A stretch of DNA of 64,000 nt, taken from positions 3,795,476 through 3,859,475 of the forward strand of contig NZ_CP049109.1 in NCBI RefSeq assembly GCF_011057975.1, written 5' to 3'. Made by a program: the position numbers and the translations under genes. Shown in pieces: positions 41,920 to 50,533 of this stretch. Each line of letters opens with the position of its first letter. Position 1 is the first letter of the stretch. Below the pieces are notes generated by a model. It had not been told where the DNA came from and searched no databases. It saw only the letters and a program-made list of their open reading frames with translations. Origin of the DNA: Sphingosinithalassobacter tenebrarum (GTDB lineage Bacteria; Pseudomonadota; Alphaproteobacteria; Sphingomonadales; Sphingomonadaceae).

Positions 41920-42927
41920 CTATGCAGCCGCTACCCAGCCTGCAAGCTCGCGCGCCAAAATCTTCTTCAACATCGCGACACCGGGGTCGCTGTCGTTGAG
42001 ACAAGGCAGATAGGCGAAATCGGTTCCGCCCGCTTCCACGAATGTCTCGCGTCCACGGATCGCCAGTTCCTCGAGCGTTTCGAGGCAATCGGCCGAAAAG
42101 CCGGGCGCAATGATGGCGATTTTCCTCACCCCGCTGGCCGGCAATTCTCCGAGCACCGTATCGGTCGCCGGTTCGAGCCATTTCGCCCGCCCGAAGCGCG
42201 ACTGGAACGTCACTGTCAGCTCGCGCCCGAGCCCTTCGCCCAGCAGCCGAGCCGTCTTGCGGCACTGGCAATGATAGGGATCGCCCAGCTGCAGCGTGCG
42301 CTCGGGCATGCCGTGGAAGCTCGCCAGGATCGCATCAGGTTCGAAATCGAGCGCGGCCACGCCTTCGCGCACTGACTGCGCGAGCGCATCGATATAGGCC
42401 GGATCGTCATGATAGGGCGGCAGCGTGCGGATCGCCGGCTGCCAGCGCATCCCGGCCATTTCGGCGAAGGCGGCATCGTTGGCCGTCGCAGTCGTCGCGC
42501 CGCAATATTGCGGATAGAGCGGCGCGAGCAGGATGCGGTCGCATCCCTGCGCCTTCAGCGCTGCCAGCCGATCGCCGATCGCCGGCTTGCCGTAGCGCAT
42601 CGCATGGTCGACGACCACGTCCGGCCCGAAGGCGCCGGCCAGTGCGCCCGCCTGCGCCTTGGTGATCGCGGCGAGCGGAGAGCCGTCCTCGCCCCAGACC
42701 TGGGCATAGGCATGCGCCGATTTCTTGGGGCGGGTACGCAGGATGATGCCGCGCAGGATCGGCTGCCAGACCAGCGGCGGAATTTCCACGACGCGCCGAT
42801 CGGACAGGAATTCGCCCAGATACCGGCGCACCGAAGGCGCATCGGGCGCGTCCGGCGTGCCGAGATTGGTGAGCAGCACCCCCACCTTGCTCGGCGGCAC
42901 CGGCGGATGATCGGAAGGGCGGGTCAT
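41920..42927 (-). CDS. hemH: Ferrochelatase
   Basis: Inserts ferrous iron into protoporphyrin IX, the last step of heme b synthesis. The 335-residue protein shows 'VGVLLTNLGTPDAPDAPSVRRYL' at the N-terminus, the catalytic His in 'ILASFHGMPERT', 'LTVTFQSRFGRAKWLEPATD', and 'IIAPGFSADCLETLEEL' (the acidic site). It overlaps the upstream molybdopterin subunit gene by four bases (ATGA), so it is translated after it. Confidence 0.96.
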   Translation of the reverse strand: MTRPSDHPPVPPSKVGVLLTNLGTPDAPDAPSVRRYLGEFLSDRRVVEIPPLVWQPILRGIILRTRPKKSAHAYAQVWGEDGSPLAAITKAQAGALAGAFGPDVVVDHAMRYGKPAIGDRLAALKAQGCDRILLAPLYPQYCGATTATANDAAFAEMAGMRWQPAIRTLPPYHDDPAYIDALAQSVREGVAALDFEPDAILASFHGMPERTLQLGDPYHCQCRKTARLLGEGLGRELTVTFQSRFGRAKWLEPATDTVLGELPASGVRKIAIIAPGFSADCLETLEELAIRGRETFVEAGGTDFAYLPCLNDSDPGVAMLKKILARELAGWVAAA

Positions 42928-45164
42928 GAAGCCTCGGATAACAGCGGCAGGCGGCGATAACGGACGCCGGTACTCGCCTGCAGCGCATTGGCGATGGCAG
43001 GCGCGACCGGCGGCACCGCGAGTTCGCTGACGCCGCCGGGATCGGACCCGCTGCGGATCAGCTCGACAGTGATATCGGGCGCGTTGGCAAGCGTGGGCAG
43101 GTGAAGATCGGCAAGGCGCCGCGCATCAGGCAGATTCTCGGTGAAGCCGGTCGATCCGCCGAGCGCGGCCGCCATGCCGAAGATCAGCCCGCCTTCGATC
43201 TGCTGGCGTACCAGATCGGGGTTGATCACGCGCCCGCAATCGACCGCGGCGACCAGCCGTTCGACGGTGACTTTCTTGTCGCTGCCGATATGCGCCTCGG
43301 CCAGGACGGCGATATAGGAATCGCGAAAGGCGTGGCAGGCAATACCCTGGCCGCTGCCCTGCACGCCGCCCTGCCATCCGCCGAGCTGCGCGACGCTGTT
43401 GAGGCACCGTGCAAGCCGCGCATTGCCGCCGAGCATCGCCATGCGAAAGCTGTGCGCCTCGGTTCCCGCGACATGGGCGAGTTCGTCGATGAAGCTTTCG
43501 CTGAAGAACGCCGTGTAGCTGTGCGCGCCCGAGCGCCAATGGCCGGTCGGCACGCCGATATCGGCGGGGTGATGGTCGACCGCGTGATTGGCGATGGCAT
43601 AGGGAGGCACCGCGCCCGCGACGGCGCTGGGATCGGAGCTGCCCAGTGCCAGCGACGCCGAAGCGACGAGATCGCCGCCCAGCAGCCGCGAGGCAAGCTC
43701 GCGTCCCGTCGCCGGCGCCGCGATCTTGGCCAGCCAGCCCAGGATCGCTCCCTTGTCATCGAGCCGCGCGGTGAGGCGCGCCGCGGCGGCGGGGCGGAAG
43801 CGGTCATGCGCGATATCCTCGCTGCGCGGCCAGGTGAGCTGCACCGGCCGCTCCACGCGCTTGGCGAGCACGGCGGCCTGTTCGGCGACGTCATGCTCGA
43901 GCTTCGCGCCGAACGATCCGCCCGCCATCATCGGATGGAGGACGACGCGCTCCTCGCTCAGCCCCGCCGCGCGTGCGGCGGCCGACCGGGCGAGCGCCGG
44001 TGCCTGAGTGGGCATCCACAGGCTCAGGCGGCCATTGTCGTAATAGGCAGTCGCCGTCATCGGCTCGATCGCCGCATGCGCCGCCAGCCCGACGCGATAT
44101 TCGGCAGTCACCACGCGCGCATCGCGGAACACCGGCGAAAGGTCGCCCTGCGAGGCGATACGCGATCCGCCATTTTCGAGTGCGGTCGTCAGCGCCGCCT
44201 CGATCGTGTCGCTGTTTACCGGTTCGCCGTCATATTCGAATTGCGGCTGCATCGCCTCGACCGCGCGTTCGGCGGCCCAGCCGTTATTGGCGACTGCAGC
44301 GATCCATTTCTCGGTACGAATCTTGGCGAAGACGCCACGCACGCGATCGGCCGCCTCACCGTCATATTTCGTCAGCCGCGTCGCGCCCGGCGGTGCCTGT
44401 CGGATCGAGGCATAGACCATGTCGGGCAAGCGGATATCGCCCGCGAAATTGAGACTGCCGTCGACCTTTGCCGGGACGTCAAGCCGGGGCACAGCCCGGC
44501 CGGTGAGGCGATTTTCCTCACCGCCGCGCAGCAAAACCGGGTCGGGCGGCGTTTCGTTGACGGCCTCCGCCGCCAGCTCTCCAAAGCCCAGACGCGCTTC
44601 GCCATGCACCACTTCGTTGCCGGCGGTGCCGCAGGATTGCCAGTCGGTATTCCAGCGCCGCGACGCCGCCTTGCACAGCATCGCACGCGCCGAGGCGCCG
44701 GCAACGCGCAGCGGATGTTCGAACTGGCGGATCGATGTCGATCCGGCGGTCAGCATCAGCGACGAGCGCGTCGCATGGCTGCGCTGCCAGTTGTCGGGAA
44801 GACCGCCCAGCGCGACTTCGAACAGCGTCGATGCGGCGAGCGGGTTGGCGTAGAGCGGGTTGAGCGGCGCCGCCTCGACGCCGACACGCCGCCAGTCGGC
44901 GCCCAGCTCGTCGGCGACGATCTGCGGCAGCGCAGTGAAGACTCCCTGGCCCAGCTCCGCCTGCGGTACCGCCACCGTGACATGCCCGTCGGTGCCGATC
45001 TTGATCCAGGCGCCGAATATGCTCTCGCCCGGCTCGGCGGTGAGATTGGGAAGGTAGGTGCGCGGCCAGAGGCTCCAGGCGACGACCAGACCGATCCCCG
45101 CGCCGCCGCCGATCAGCAGCGTGCGCCGGCTCGGCCCCCGATTCGCATGTCCCTTGTCCGCCAT
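42924..45164 (-). CDS. Xanthine dehydrogenase-family molybdopterin-binding subunit (IorB-like), Tat-exported, orphan
   Basis: A 746-residue large subunit of a molybdenum hydroxylase, of the isoquinoline 1-oxidoreductase/aldehyde-oxidase type. It begins with a Tat signal ('[21 protein letters not shown]'). '[23 protein letters not shown]' opens the catalytic part; '[37 protein letters not shown]' is the substrate-channel domain; '[24 protein letters not shown]' binds the cofactor; the active-site Glu lies in '[19 protein letters not shown]'. No [2Fe-2S] small subunit or cytochrome is next to it. ATG 45164 is preferred over an open extension to 45332 that overlaps lgt. Confidence 0.88.
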   Translation of the reverse strand: MADKGHANRGPSRRTLLIGGGAGIGLVVAWSLWPRTYLPNLTAEPGESIFGAWIKIGTDGHVTVAVPQAELGQGVFTALPQIVADELGADWRRVGVEAAPLNPLYANPLAASTLFEVALGGLPDNWQRSHATRSSLMLTAGSTSIRQFEHPLRVAGASARAMLCKAASRRWNTDWQSCGTAGNEVVHGEARLGFGELAAEAVNETPPDPVLLRGGEENRLTGRAVPRLDVPAKVDGSLNFAGDIRLPDMVYASIRQAPPGATRLTKYDGEAADRVRGVFAKIRTEKWIAAVANNGWAAERAVEAMQPQFEYDGEPVNSDTIEAALTTALENGGSRIASQGDLSPVFRDARVVTAEYRVGLAAHAAIEPMTATAYYDNGRLSLWMPTQAPALARSAAARAAGLSEERVVLHPMMAGGSFGAKLEHDVAEQAAVLAKRVERPVQLTWPRSEDIAHDRFRPAAAARLTARLDDKGAILGWLAKIAAPATGRELASRLLGGDLVASASLALGSSDPSAVAGAVPPYAIANHAVDHHPADIGVPTGHWRSGAHSYTAFFSESFIDELAHVAGTEAHSFRMAMLGGNARLARCLNSVAQLGGWQGGVQGSGQGIACHAFRDSYIAVLAEAHIGSDKKVTVERLVAAVDCGRVINPDLVRQQIEGGLIFGMAAALGGSTGFTENLPDARRLADLHLPTLANAPDITVELIRSGSDPGGVSELAVPPVAPAIANALQASTGVRYRRLPLLSEAS

Positions 45165-45300
45165 CGCCACCGCTCTATCGCGCCTCCGCACGCTTCGCCA
45201 GCCATCGTCGCGCACGGCAGCGATGCGTTTTGCCATCTTGGGTTTGTCACCCCGGCACGATAAGAGACCCGCGAACCCGCGCCGGAAAAGGCTCTCCCAC

Positions 45301-46182
45301 GTGATCGAACCCATCCTCGCAGTCGCCAGCAATTATACGCATTTCAGCGAACTGGGGCTCGATCCCGATGTCTTCACCGTCATGCTTTGGGGCCATGCAC
45401 TTTCCCTGAAATGGTATTCGCTGGCCTATATCTTCGGGCTGATCCTCGGCTGGGTCATCCTGAACCGGATGCTGAAACAGCCCGGCGCGCCGATGGCGCC
45501 GCGCCATGCCGACGACCTGTTCTTCTATGCCGCGCTCGGTGTCATTCTGGGCGGGCGGATCGGCTATGTGCTTTTCTATCAGCCCGGAATGCTGCTCGAA
45601 CCGCTGCAGATATTGCAGCTCTGGGACGGCGGCATGTCGTTCCACGGCGGCGCGCTCGGCGCTTCGGCGGCGATGTTCTATACCGCGCGCAGAAATGGGC
45701 TCGATTGGCTGCGCGTCCATGACTATGTCGCGACGGTCGCGCCGCTGGGGCTGTTTTTCGGACGCTGCGCCAATTTCGTGAACGGCGAACTGTGGGGCAA
45801 GGTGACCGACGTGCCCTGGGGAATCGTGTTCCCCTATGCCGGCCCCTATCCGCGCCATCCCAGCCAGCTTTACGAAGCCGCGCTCGAAGGGCTGCTGCTG
45901 CTCGCGATCCTCAGCTTCATGTTCTGGAAGACGCGAGCGCGCTACAAGCCGGGGATGCTCGTCGGCACCTTCCTGCTCGGCTATGGCTGCTCGCGTTTCT
46001 TCGTCGAGTTCTTCCGCGAGGCCGATGCGCAGTTCGAGGGCACGTTCCTCTATTCGGTGGTGCATATGGGCCAGATCCTGACGCTGCCGATGATCATCGG
46101 CGGCGCATGGCTGATCGTCACCGCGAACAAGCGGACCGACCGGGTCCGCCCGGTGCCGGCCGACAGCGAAGCCGCCGCCTGA
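45301..46182 (+). CDS. lgt: Phosphatidylglycerol--prolipoprotein diacylglyceryl transferase
   Basis: Adds diacylglycerol to the lipobox cysteine of prolipoproteins in the inner membrane. The 293-residue protein has seven helices and the Lgt signatures: 'GRIGYVLFY', '[13 protein letters not shown]', and '[18 protein letters not shown]'. The start is GTG 45301 ('[15 protein letters not shown]'), which suits homologues; upstream open codons lie over the divergent gene. midA follows after four bases. The 45165-45300 gap is the shared promoter region; no clear -35/-10 pair was picked. Confidence 0.95.
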   Translation: MIEPILAVASNYTHFSELGLDPDVFTVMLWGHALSLKWYSLAYIFGLILGWVILNRMLKQPGAPMAPRHADDLFFYAALGVILGGRIGYVLFYQPGMLLEPLQILQLWDGGMSFHGGALGASAAMFYTARRNGLDWLRVHDYVATVAPLGLFFGRCANFVNGELWGKVTDVPWGIVFPYAGPYPRHPSQLYEAALEGLLLLAILSFMFWKTRARYKPGMLVGTFLLGYGCSRFFVEFFREADAQFEGTFLYSVVHMGQILTLPMIIGGAWLIVTANKRTDRVRPVPADSEAAA

Positions 46183-46186
46183 GCCG

Positions 46187-47224
46187 GTGACGCCGTTCGC
46201 CCAGCGCCTCGCCGATCAGATCGCCACGAGCGGGCCGATGCCGCTCGCCCAGTATATGGGCGAGGCCAACGGCCATTATTATGCGACCCGCGATCCGCTC
46301 GGCGCGCGCGGCGATTTCACCACTGCGCCCGAAATCAGCCAGATGTTCGGCGAACTGATCGGCCTGTGGCTGGCCGATATCTGGGTACGCGGCGATCGCC
46401 CGCCGGTGCGCTATGTCGAGCTGGGGCCCGGGCGCGGCACGCTTGCCTCGGATGCGTTGCGTGCAATGAAGAAGGTCGGGCTCGAGCCGCCGGTGCACTT
46501 CATCGAAACCAGCCCGGTGCTGCGCGCCGCGCAGGCCGAATCCGTGCCGCATGCCGAATGGCATATCGATCTGGTCGGCGTGCCGGACGATGCGGCGCTG
46601 CTGATCGTCGCCAACGAATTTTTCGACGCGCTGCCGATCCGCCAGTTCGTCAGGACCGAAGCGGGCTGGTGCGAACGGCTGGTCGATTGCCGCGACGGAC
46701 GCTTCCGCGCCGTGACCGGGGACCGCGCCTTCGACCAGATCGTTCCGCAGCATCTGCGCGATGCGCCCGAGGGTTCGGTATTTGAAACCTCGCCTGCCGG
46801 GATCGCCGTGATGCGCCAGCTCGCCGCGCGGCTGCACGAACAGGGCGGCGTCGGCCTGATCGCCGATTACGGCTATCGTGGCCCTGCGATCGGCGAAACG
46901 CTGCAGGCGGTACGTAGTCACGAATATGCCGATCCCTTCGCCGATCCCGGCGAACAGGACCTCACCGCGCATGTCGATTTCGCCACGCTCGCCGCCGAAG
47001 CCGCGACCGAGGATCTGGAAACCTATGGCCCGGTCGAGCAGGGACCGTTCCTCGAAGCGCTTGGCATCGGCCCGCGTGCCGCCGCGCTCGCCGCCGCCGC
47101 GCCTGCGCATGCCGAGGATGTCGATATCGCGATGCGGCGGCTGACCGGGCCCGATACGATGGGGCATCTGTTCAAGATGCTGGCGATCGCCGCCCCCGGC
47201 GCACCCGAACCGGCAGGCTTCTGA
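46187..47224 (+). CDS. MidA/NDUFAF7 family SAM-dependent methyltransferase
   Basis: A 345-residue protein of DUF185 (PF02636). 'YYATRDPLGARGDFTTAPEISQMFGELIGLWLADIW' is the family hallmark, followed by the SAM site 'YVELGPGRGTLASDALRAM' and 'IETSPVLRAAQ'. The mitochondrial member methylates an arginine of a complex I subunit; a complex I role in this bacterium is inference. Start is GTG 46187. It lies in the common lgt-midA-pgeF order. Confidence 0.9.
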   Translation: MTPFAQRLADQIATSGPMPLAQYMGEANGHYYATRDPLGARGDFTTAPEISQMFGELIGLWLADIWVRGDRPPVRYVELGPGRGTLASDALRAMKKVGLEPPVHFIETSPVLRAAQAESVPHAEWHIDLVGVPDDAALLIVANEFFDALPIRQFVRTEAGWCERLVDCRDGRFRAVTGDRAFDQIVPQHLRDAPEGSVFETSPAGIAVMRQLAARLHEQGGVGLIADYGYRGPAIGETLQAVRSHEYADPFADPGEQDLTAHVDFATLAAEAATEDLETYGPVEQGPFLEALGIGPRAAALAAAAPAHAEDVDIAMRRLTGPDTMGHLFKMLAIAAPGAPEPAGF

Positions 47225-47733
47225 TGCCAGTGCTGCGCGCCGCCCGGCGCGAGGACGGCCCCGCGCTCGGCGCCTTTGCCGGCCGTGTTTTCAGCGAAGT
47301 GTTCGGAACGCTCTACGCCCCCGAAGACCTTGGTCGCTTCGTCGAGGAAGCCTTCGGCCCCGCCGGCCTGCCCGCGCAGATCGCTTCCCCGGACTATGAA
47401 ATCCGCGTCGCCGAACAGGACGGCGCGATCACCGGATTCGCCAAGATCGGCCCGGTGGTGTTCCCCGGCGACTGGGGCGATCGGACGATCGAACTGCATC
47501 AGCTATACGTGGCGGCGGAACAGCGCGGTGGCGGCATCGCGCCGCGCCTGATGGACTGGGCGCTGGATCGCGGCCGGGCGCGGGGCTACGATCGCATGGT
47601 GCTCAGCGTCTATGTCGACAATATCCGCGCCCAGCGCTTCTATGCGCGATACGGCTTTGCCGAAATCGGGCGATACGAATTCCGCGTCGGCAACCAGATC
47701 GACGACGATCGCATCTGGGCGCGCGACCTGTGA
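47224..47733 (+). CDS. GNAT family N-acetyltransferase
   Basis: A 169-residue acetyltransferase. The acetyl-CoA site is 'LYVAAEQRGGGIAPRLMDWAL' (motif A, Q/R-x-x-G-x-G-like), followed by 'MVLSVYVDNIRAQRFYARYGFAEIGRYEF' (motif B). The acceptor is unknown. It overlaps midA by one base and pgeF by four, so it is part of the same operon. Confidence 0.88.
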   Translation: MPVLRAARREDGPALGAFAGRVFSEVFGTLYAPEDLGRFVEEAFGPAGLPAQIASPDYEIRVAEQDGAITGFAKIGPVVFPGDWGDRTIELHQLYVAAEQRGGGIAPRLMDWALDRGRARGYDRMVLSVYVDNIRAQRFYARYGFAEIGRYEFRVGNQIDDDRIWARDL

Positions 47734-48497
47734 CCGATCCGGTCGAAGTCAATCGCGCCGCCGCGCTCGACGGCGTGGCACACGGCTTTCTCGGGCGGCG
47801 CGGCGGCATTTCGTCGGGCGTGCATGCCGGGCTGAATGTCGGCCCGGGGTCGACCGACGAAGCGGAGGCCGTGGCGGAAAACCGGCGCCGCGCAAGCGAG
47901 GCGGTGCTGCCCGGGGCACGGCTCGTCACGCTGTACCAGGTCCATTCGGCAGATGCCGTGAGCGTGATCGAACCCTATGAGGATCGCCTGCGCCCGCATG
48001 CCGATGCGCTGGTAACCGACCGGCCGGGGCTGCTGCTCGGCATCCTCACCGCCGATTGCGCGCCGGTGTTGCTCGCCGACCTCGCGGCCGGCGTGGTCGG
48101 CGCGGCCCATGCCGGCTGGAAAGGTGCGATCGGCGGCGTGACCGATTCGACCATCGCGGCGATGGAAACGCTAGGCGCCGATCGCAGTCGCATCGCCGCC
48201 GCGATCGGCCCGTGCATCGCGCGGGCAAGCTATGAGGTCGATGAGACCTTTCTCAAGCGTTTCACGATCGAAGACCCCGAAAACGAGCGCTTCTTTGCAG
48301 CCGGGCGACCGGGGCATCACCAGTTCGACCTTGAAGCCTATGTCGCGAATCGGCTCGCGCTGGCCGGGGTCGGCCGGATCGAAGCGCTCGGGCTCGACAC
48401 CTATGCGGACCCGGACCGCTTCTTCAGCTATCGCCGGGCCACGCATCACGGCGAATCGGATTATGGCCGGCAGATCAGCGTGATAGGGCTGCGCTAA
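47730..48497 (+). CDS. pgeF: Peptidoglycan editing factor/purine nucleoside phosphorylase (YfiH family)
   Basis: A 255-residue protein of the DUF152/Cu-oxidase_4 family. The zinc ligands His72 ('YQVHSAD'), Cys110 ('LTADCAPVLL') and His127 ('AAHAGWKG') are all present. Relatives have purine nucleoside phosphorylase activity (mammalian FAMIN), and the E. coli member guards against L-Ser misincorporation into the peptidoglycan stem. GTG start at 47730 overlaps the GNAT stop. It closes the lgt operon. Confidence 0.92.
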   Translation: MTDPVEVNRAAALDGVAHGFLGRRGGISSGVHAGLNVGPGSTDEAEAVAENRRRASEAVLPGARLVTLYQVHSADAVSVIEPYEDRLRPHADALVTDRPGLLLGILTADCAPVLLADLAAGVVGAAHAGWKGAIGGVTDSTIAAMETLGADRSRIAAAIGPCIARASYEVDETFLKRFTIEDPENERFFAAGRPGHHQFDLEAYVANRLALAGVGRIEALGLDTYADPDRFFSYRRATHHGESDYGRQISVIGLR

Positions 48498-48531
48498 GGA
48501 ACTTTCCGTCGCCCGCCGCGATGATGGCGGC

Positions 48532-48966
48532 ATGACAGGGGACGGCATTGCACTGGGCTATCAGCTCGCGGCCGGCGGCGTAGCGATCATCCTGATGACC
48601 GTCGTTCACGCGGTCGGGCTGATCGGCATATTCCGTTTGCTGCGGGTGCATCCCGAACATTTCGAGGATCGCAACATCAACCTGCGCTCGATCCTGCGAA
48701 TCTCGCTGTTCGGCGTGGCGCTGTTCTCGCTGCACCTGTTCGAAATCAGCCTGTTCGCGATTTTCTACCATGCCGTCGGTACCATCGACGGCGCGGGCGA
48801 TGCGTTGCACCTGTCCGCCGCCACCTATGCGACGCTTGGCGTTCCCGAAACCATCAAATCGCCCGACTGGCGACTGATCCCGCCGCTGCAGGCGCTTATC
48901 GGCTTCGTCCAGATCACCTGGTCGACCGCGTTCATCGTCAGTTCGCTCGACCGGTTGCGCCAATAG
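48532..48966 (+). CDS. Small membrane protein with an ion-channel-like pore segment
   Basis: A 144-residue protein with about three helices: 'LAAGGVAIILMTVVHAVGLIGIF', 'ILRISLFGVALFSLHLFEISLFAIFYHAV', and 'ALIGFVQITWSTAFIVSSL'. Between the second and third lies 'ALHLSAATYATLGVPE', which looks like a pore helix plus filter of two-helix potassium channels, with TLGVP where TVGYG would be. No RCK or other regulatory domain. An ion channel role is suggested, not shown. It is preceded by ATGATGGCGGC with a weak ribosome site. Confidence 0.7.
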   Translation: MTGDGIALGYQLAAGGVAIILMTVVHAVGLIGIFRLLRVHPEHFEDRNINLRSILRISLFGVALFSLHLFEISLFAIFYHAVGTIDGAGDALHLSAATYATLGVPETIKSPDWRLIPPLQALIGFVQITWSTAFIVSSLDRLRQ

Positions 48967-49060
48967 GCGGACGGGTCGGGATGCGATTCCGCCGCTGGTG
49001 CGTTAGACGGGTAGTATCATGCGTCACTATCGGCGCACCGGAACTTTCGAGAGGATTTGC

Positions 49061-50368
49061 ATGACCGACGAAACCGAAGCCGACATGACCGGCATCACGC
49101 CGCGCCGCCGGCCCAAACCCGATATCGAGGAAATCGGCGGCCGCAAGCTGCAGCCTTCGACGCTGATGATGGGGCATGGCTATGATCCCATGCTGTCGGA
49201 AGGATCGCTGAAACCTCCGATCTTCGCGACCTCGACGTTCGTCTTCCCCAACGCCGCGGCAGGCAAGCGCCATTTCGAAGGCGTTACCGGCATCCGCCCG
49301 GGCGGATCGGAAGGCCTTGTCTATTCCCGCTTCAACGGCCCCAATCAGGAAATTCTCGAGGACCGCCTGGGCGTGTGGGAAGAGGCCGAGGAAGCGCTTG
49401 CCTTTTCCTCGGGCATGTCGGCGATCGCGACTCTGTTCCTCGCGCATACCAATCCGGGCGACACGATCATTCATTCGGGGCCGCTCTATGCCGCCACCGA
49501 AACGCTGATCGGCCGGGTGATGGGCAAGTTCGGCGCCAACTGGCTCGATTTCCCCGCCGCCGCCAGCCAGGACGAGATGGAAGCGGTGATGCGCAAGGCC
49601 GCCGACGGGCGCGTGGCGCTGATCTACCTCGAAAGCCCTGCCAACCCCACCAATGTGCTGGTCGATATCGAAGCCGTCGTCGCAGCGCGCGACGCCGTGT
49701 TCGGCAAGAATGAAGGCCCGCCGATCGCGATCGACAACACCTTTCTCGGGCCGCTGTGGCAGAAACCGCTGCGCCACGGTGCGGACATCGTCGTCTACAG
49801 CCTCACCAAATATGCCGGCGGCCATTCGGATCTCGTCGCCGGCGGCGTGCTGGGATCGAAGAAGATGCTCGACCCGATCCGCGCGATGCGCAACATCATC
49901 GGCACGATCTGCGATCCCAATACCGCCTGGATGCTGTCGCGCAGCCTGGAGACACTCGAACTGCGCATGACCCGCGCGGGCGAAAATGCGGCGAAGGTGT
50001 GCGAATATCTGCGCAACCACCCCAAGGTGGAGAAGGTCGGCTATCTCGGCTTTCTCAAGGATGATGCCCAGGCCGACATCTATCGCCGCCACTGCACCGG
50101 CGCGGGATCGACTTTCTCGCTCTATCTGAAGGGCGGCGAGAAAGAGGCATTCGCCTTTCTCGATGCGCTTAAGATCGCCAAGCTGGCGGTCAGCCTGGGC
50201 GGCACCGAGACGCTCGCCTCGGCGCCCGCGGCGATGACGCATATCTCGGTCCCGGAGGAGCGGAAAAAGGCACTGGCTATCACGCCCAACCTGGTACGCA
50301 TCTCGATCGGCGTTGAGGATGCCGACGATCTGCTCGCCGATTTCGAAGCCGCGCTCGACGCGATCTGA
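49061..50368 (+). CDS. Cys/Met metabolism PLP-dependent enzyme (cystathionine gamma-synthase/methionine gamma-lyase family)
   Basis: A 435-residue PLP enzyme. 'YSRFNGPNQEILEDRLGVWEEAEEALAFSSGMSAIATLFL' is the substrate/PLP-phosphate region, 'IYLESPANPTNVLVDI' and 'AIDNTFLGPLWQKPL' hold the PLP Asp, and Lys250 is in 'YSLTKYAGGHSDLVAGGVLG', the Schiff-base site. The C-terminus is family-typical ('VRISIGVEDADDLLADFE'). The N-terminus has about 30 extra residues. The exact reaction (synthase or lyase) cannot be told. ATG 49061 follows CGAGAGGATTTGC. A large stem-loop follows the stop codon. Confidence 0.9.
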   Translation: MTDETEADMTGITPRRRPKPDIEEIGGRKLQPSTLMMGHGYDPMLSEGSLKPPIFATSTFVFPNAAAGKRHFEGVTGIRPGGSEGLVYSRFNGPNQEILEDRLGVWEEAEEALAFSSGMSAIATLFLAHTNPGDTIIHSGPLYAATETLIGRVMGKFGANWLDFPAAASQDEMEAVMRKAADGRVALIYLESPANPTNVLVDIEAVVAARDAVFGKNEGPPIAIDNTFLGPLWQKPLRHGADIVVYSLTKYAGGHSDLVAGGVLGSKKMLDPIRAMRNIIGTICDPNTAWMLSRSLETLELRMTRAGENAAKVCEYLRNHPKVEKVGYLGFLKDDAQADIYRRHCTGAGSTFSLYLKGGEKEAFAFLDALKIAKLAVSLGGTETLASAPAAMTHISVPEERKKALAITPNLVRISIGVEDADDLLADFEAALDAI

Positions 50369-50374
50369 CCCGAA

Positions 50375-50449
50375 GCGCCGCAAACAAAGCCGGATCGCGA
50401 GAGACTTCCTGATCTGGATTAGTTTGCGGCGCATATACGACCTTTTTTT
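50375..50449 (+). terminator. Two-stem hairpin with T-tract between the Cys/Met gene and the MCP gene
   Basis: GCGCCGCAAAC (50375-50385) pairs perfectly with GTTTGCGGCGC (50422-50432). Inside, CCGGATC (50390-50396) pairs with GATCTGG (50411-50417) with one G-T pair, separated from the outer stem by symmetric four-base bulges. A run of seven T follows at 50443-50449, ten bases after the stem. It starts six bases past the stop codon. It may be a terminator or a structured leader for the next gene. Confidence 0.65.
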
Positions 50450-50533
50450 GATCTTACCGGCACGACCCCGGGAAAAGCGTTTCTATGATGACGAAAATCA
50501 GGCGCCTGCGCGCCACAAAGACAGGTGGCGGAA

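Noticed and set aside
43101..45263. Open frame of 720 codons on the plus strand opposite the molybdopterin subunit
   Set aside because: Shadow frame; no family similarity, biased composition, and it conflicts with the real gene and with the lgt promoter region.
45164..45332. Upstream extension of the molybdopterin subunit to 45332
   Set aside because: The added residues overlap the divergent lgt start and have no similarity to the family. A good Tat signal begins after the ATG at 45164.
48967..49060. SAM-type riboswitch upstream of the Cys/Met enzyme gene
   Set aside because: The leader is under 100 bases and shows neither the SAM-II core nor an expression platform; no matching consensus was seen.
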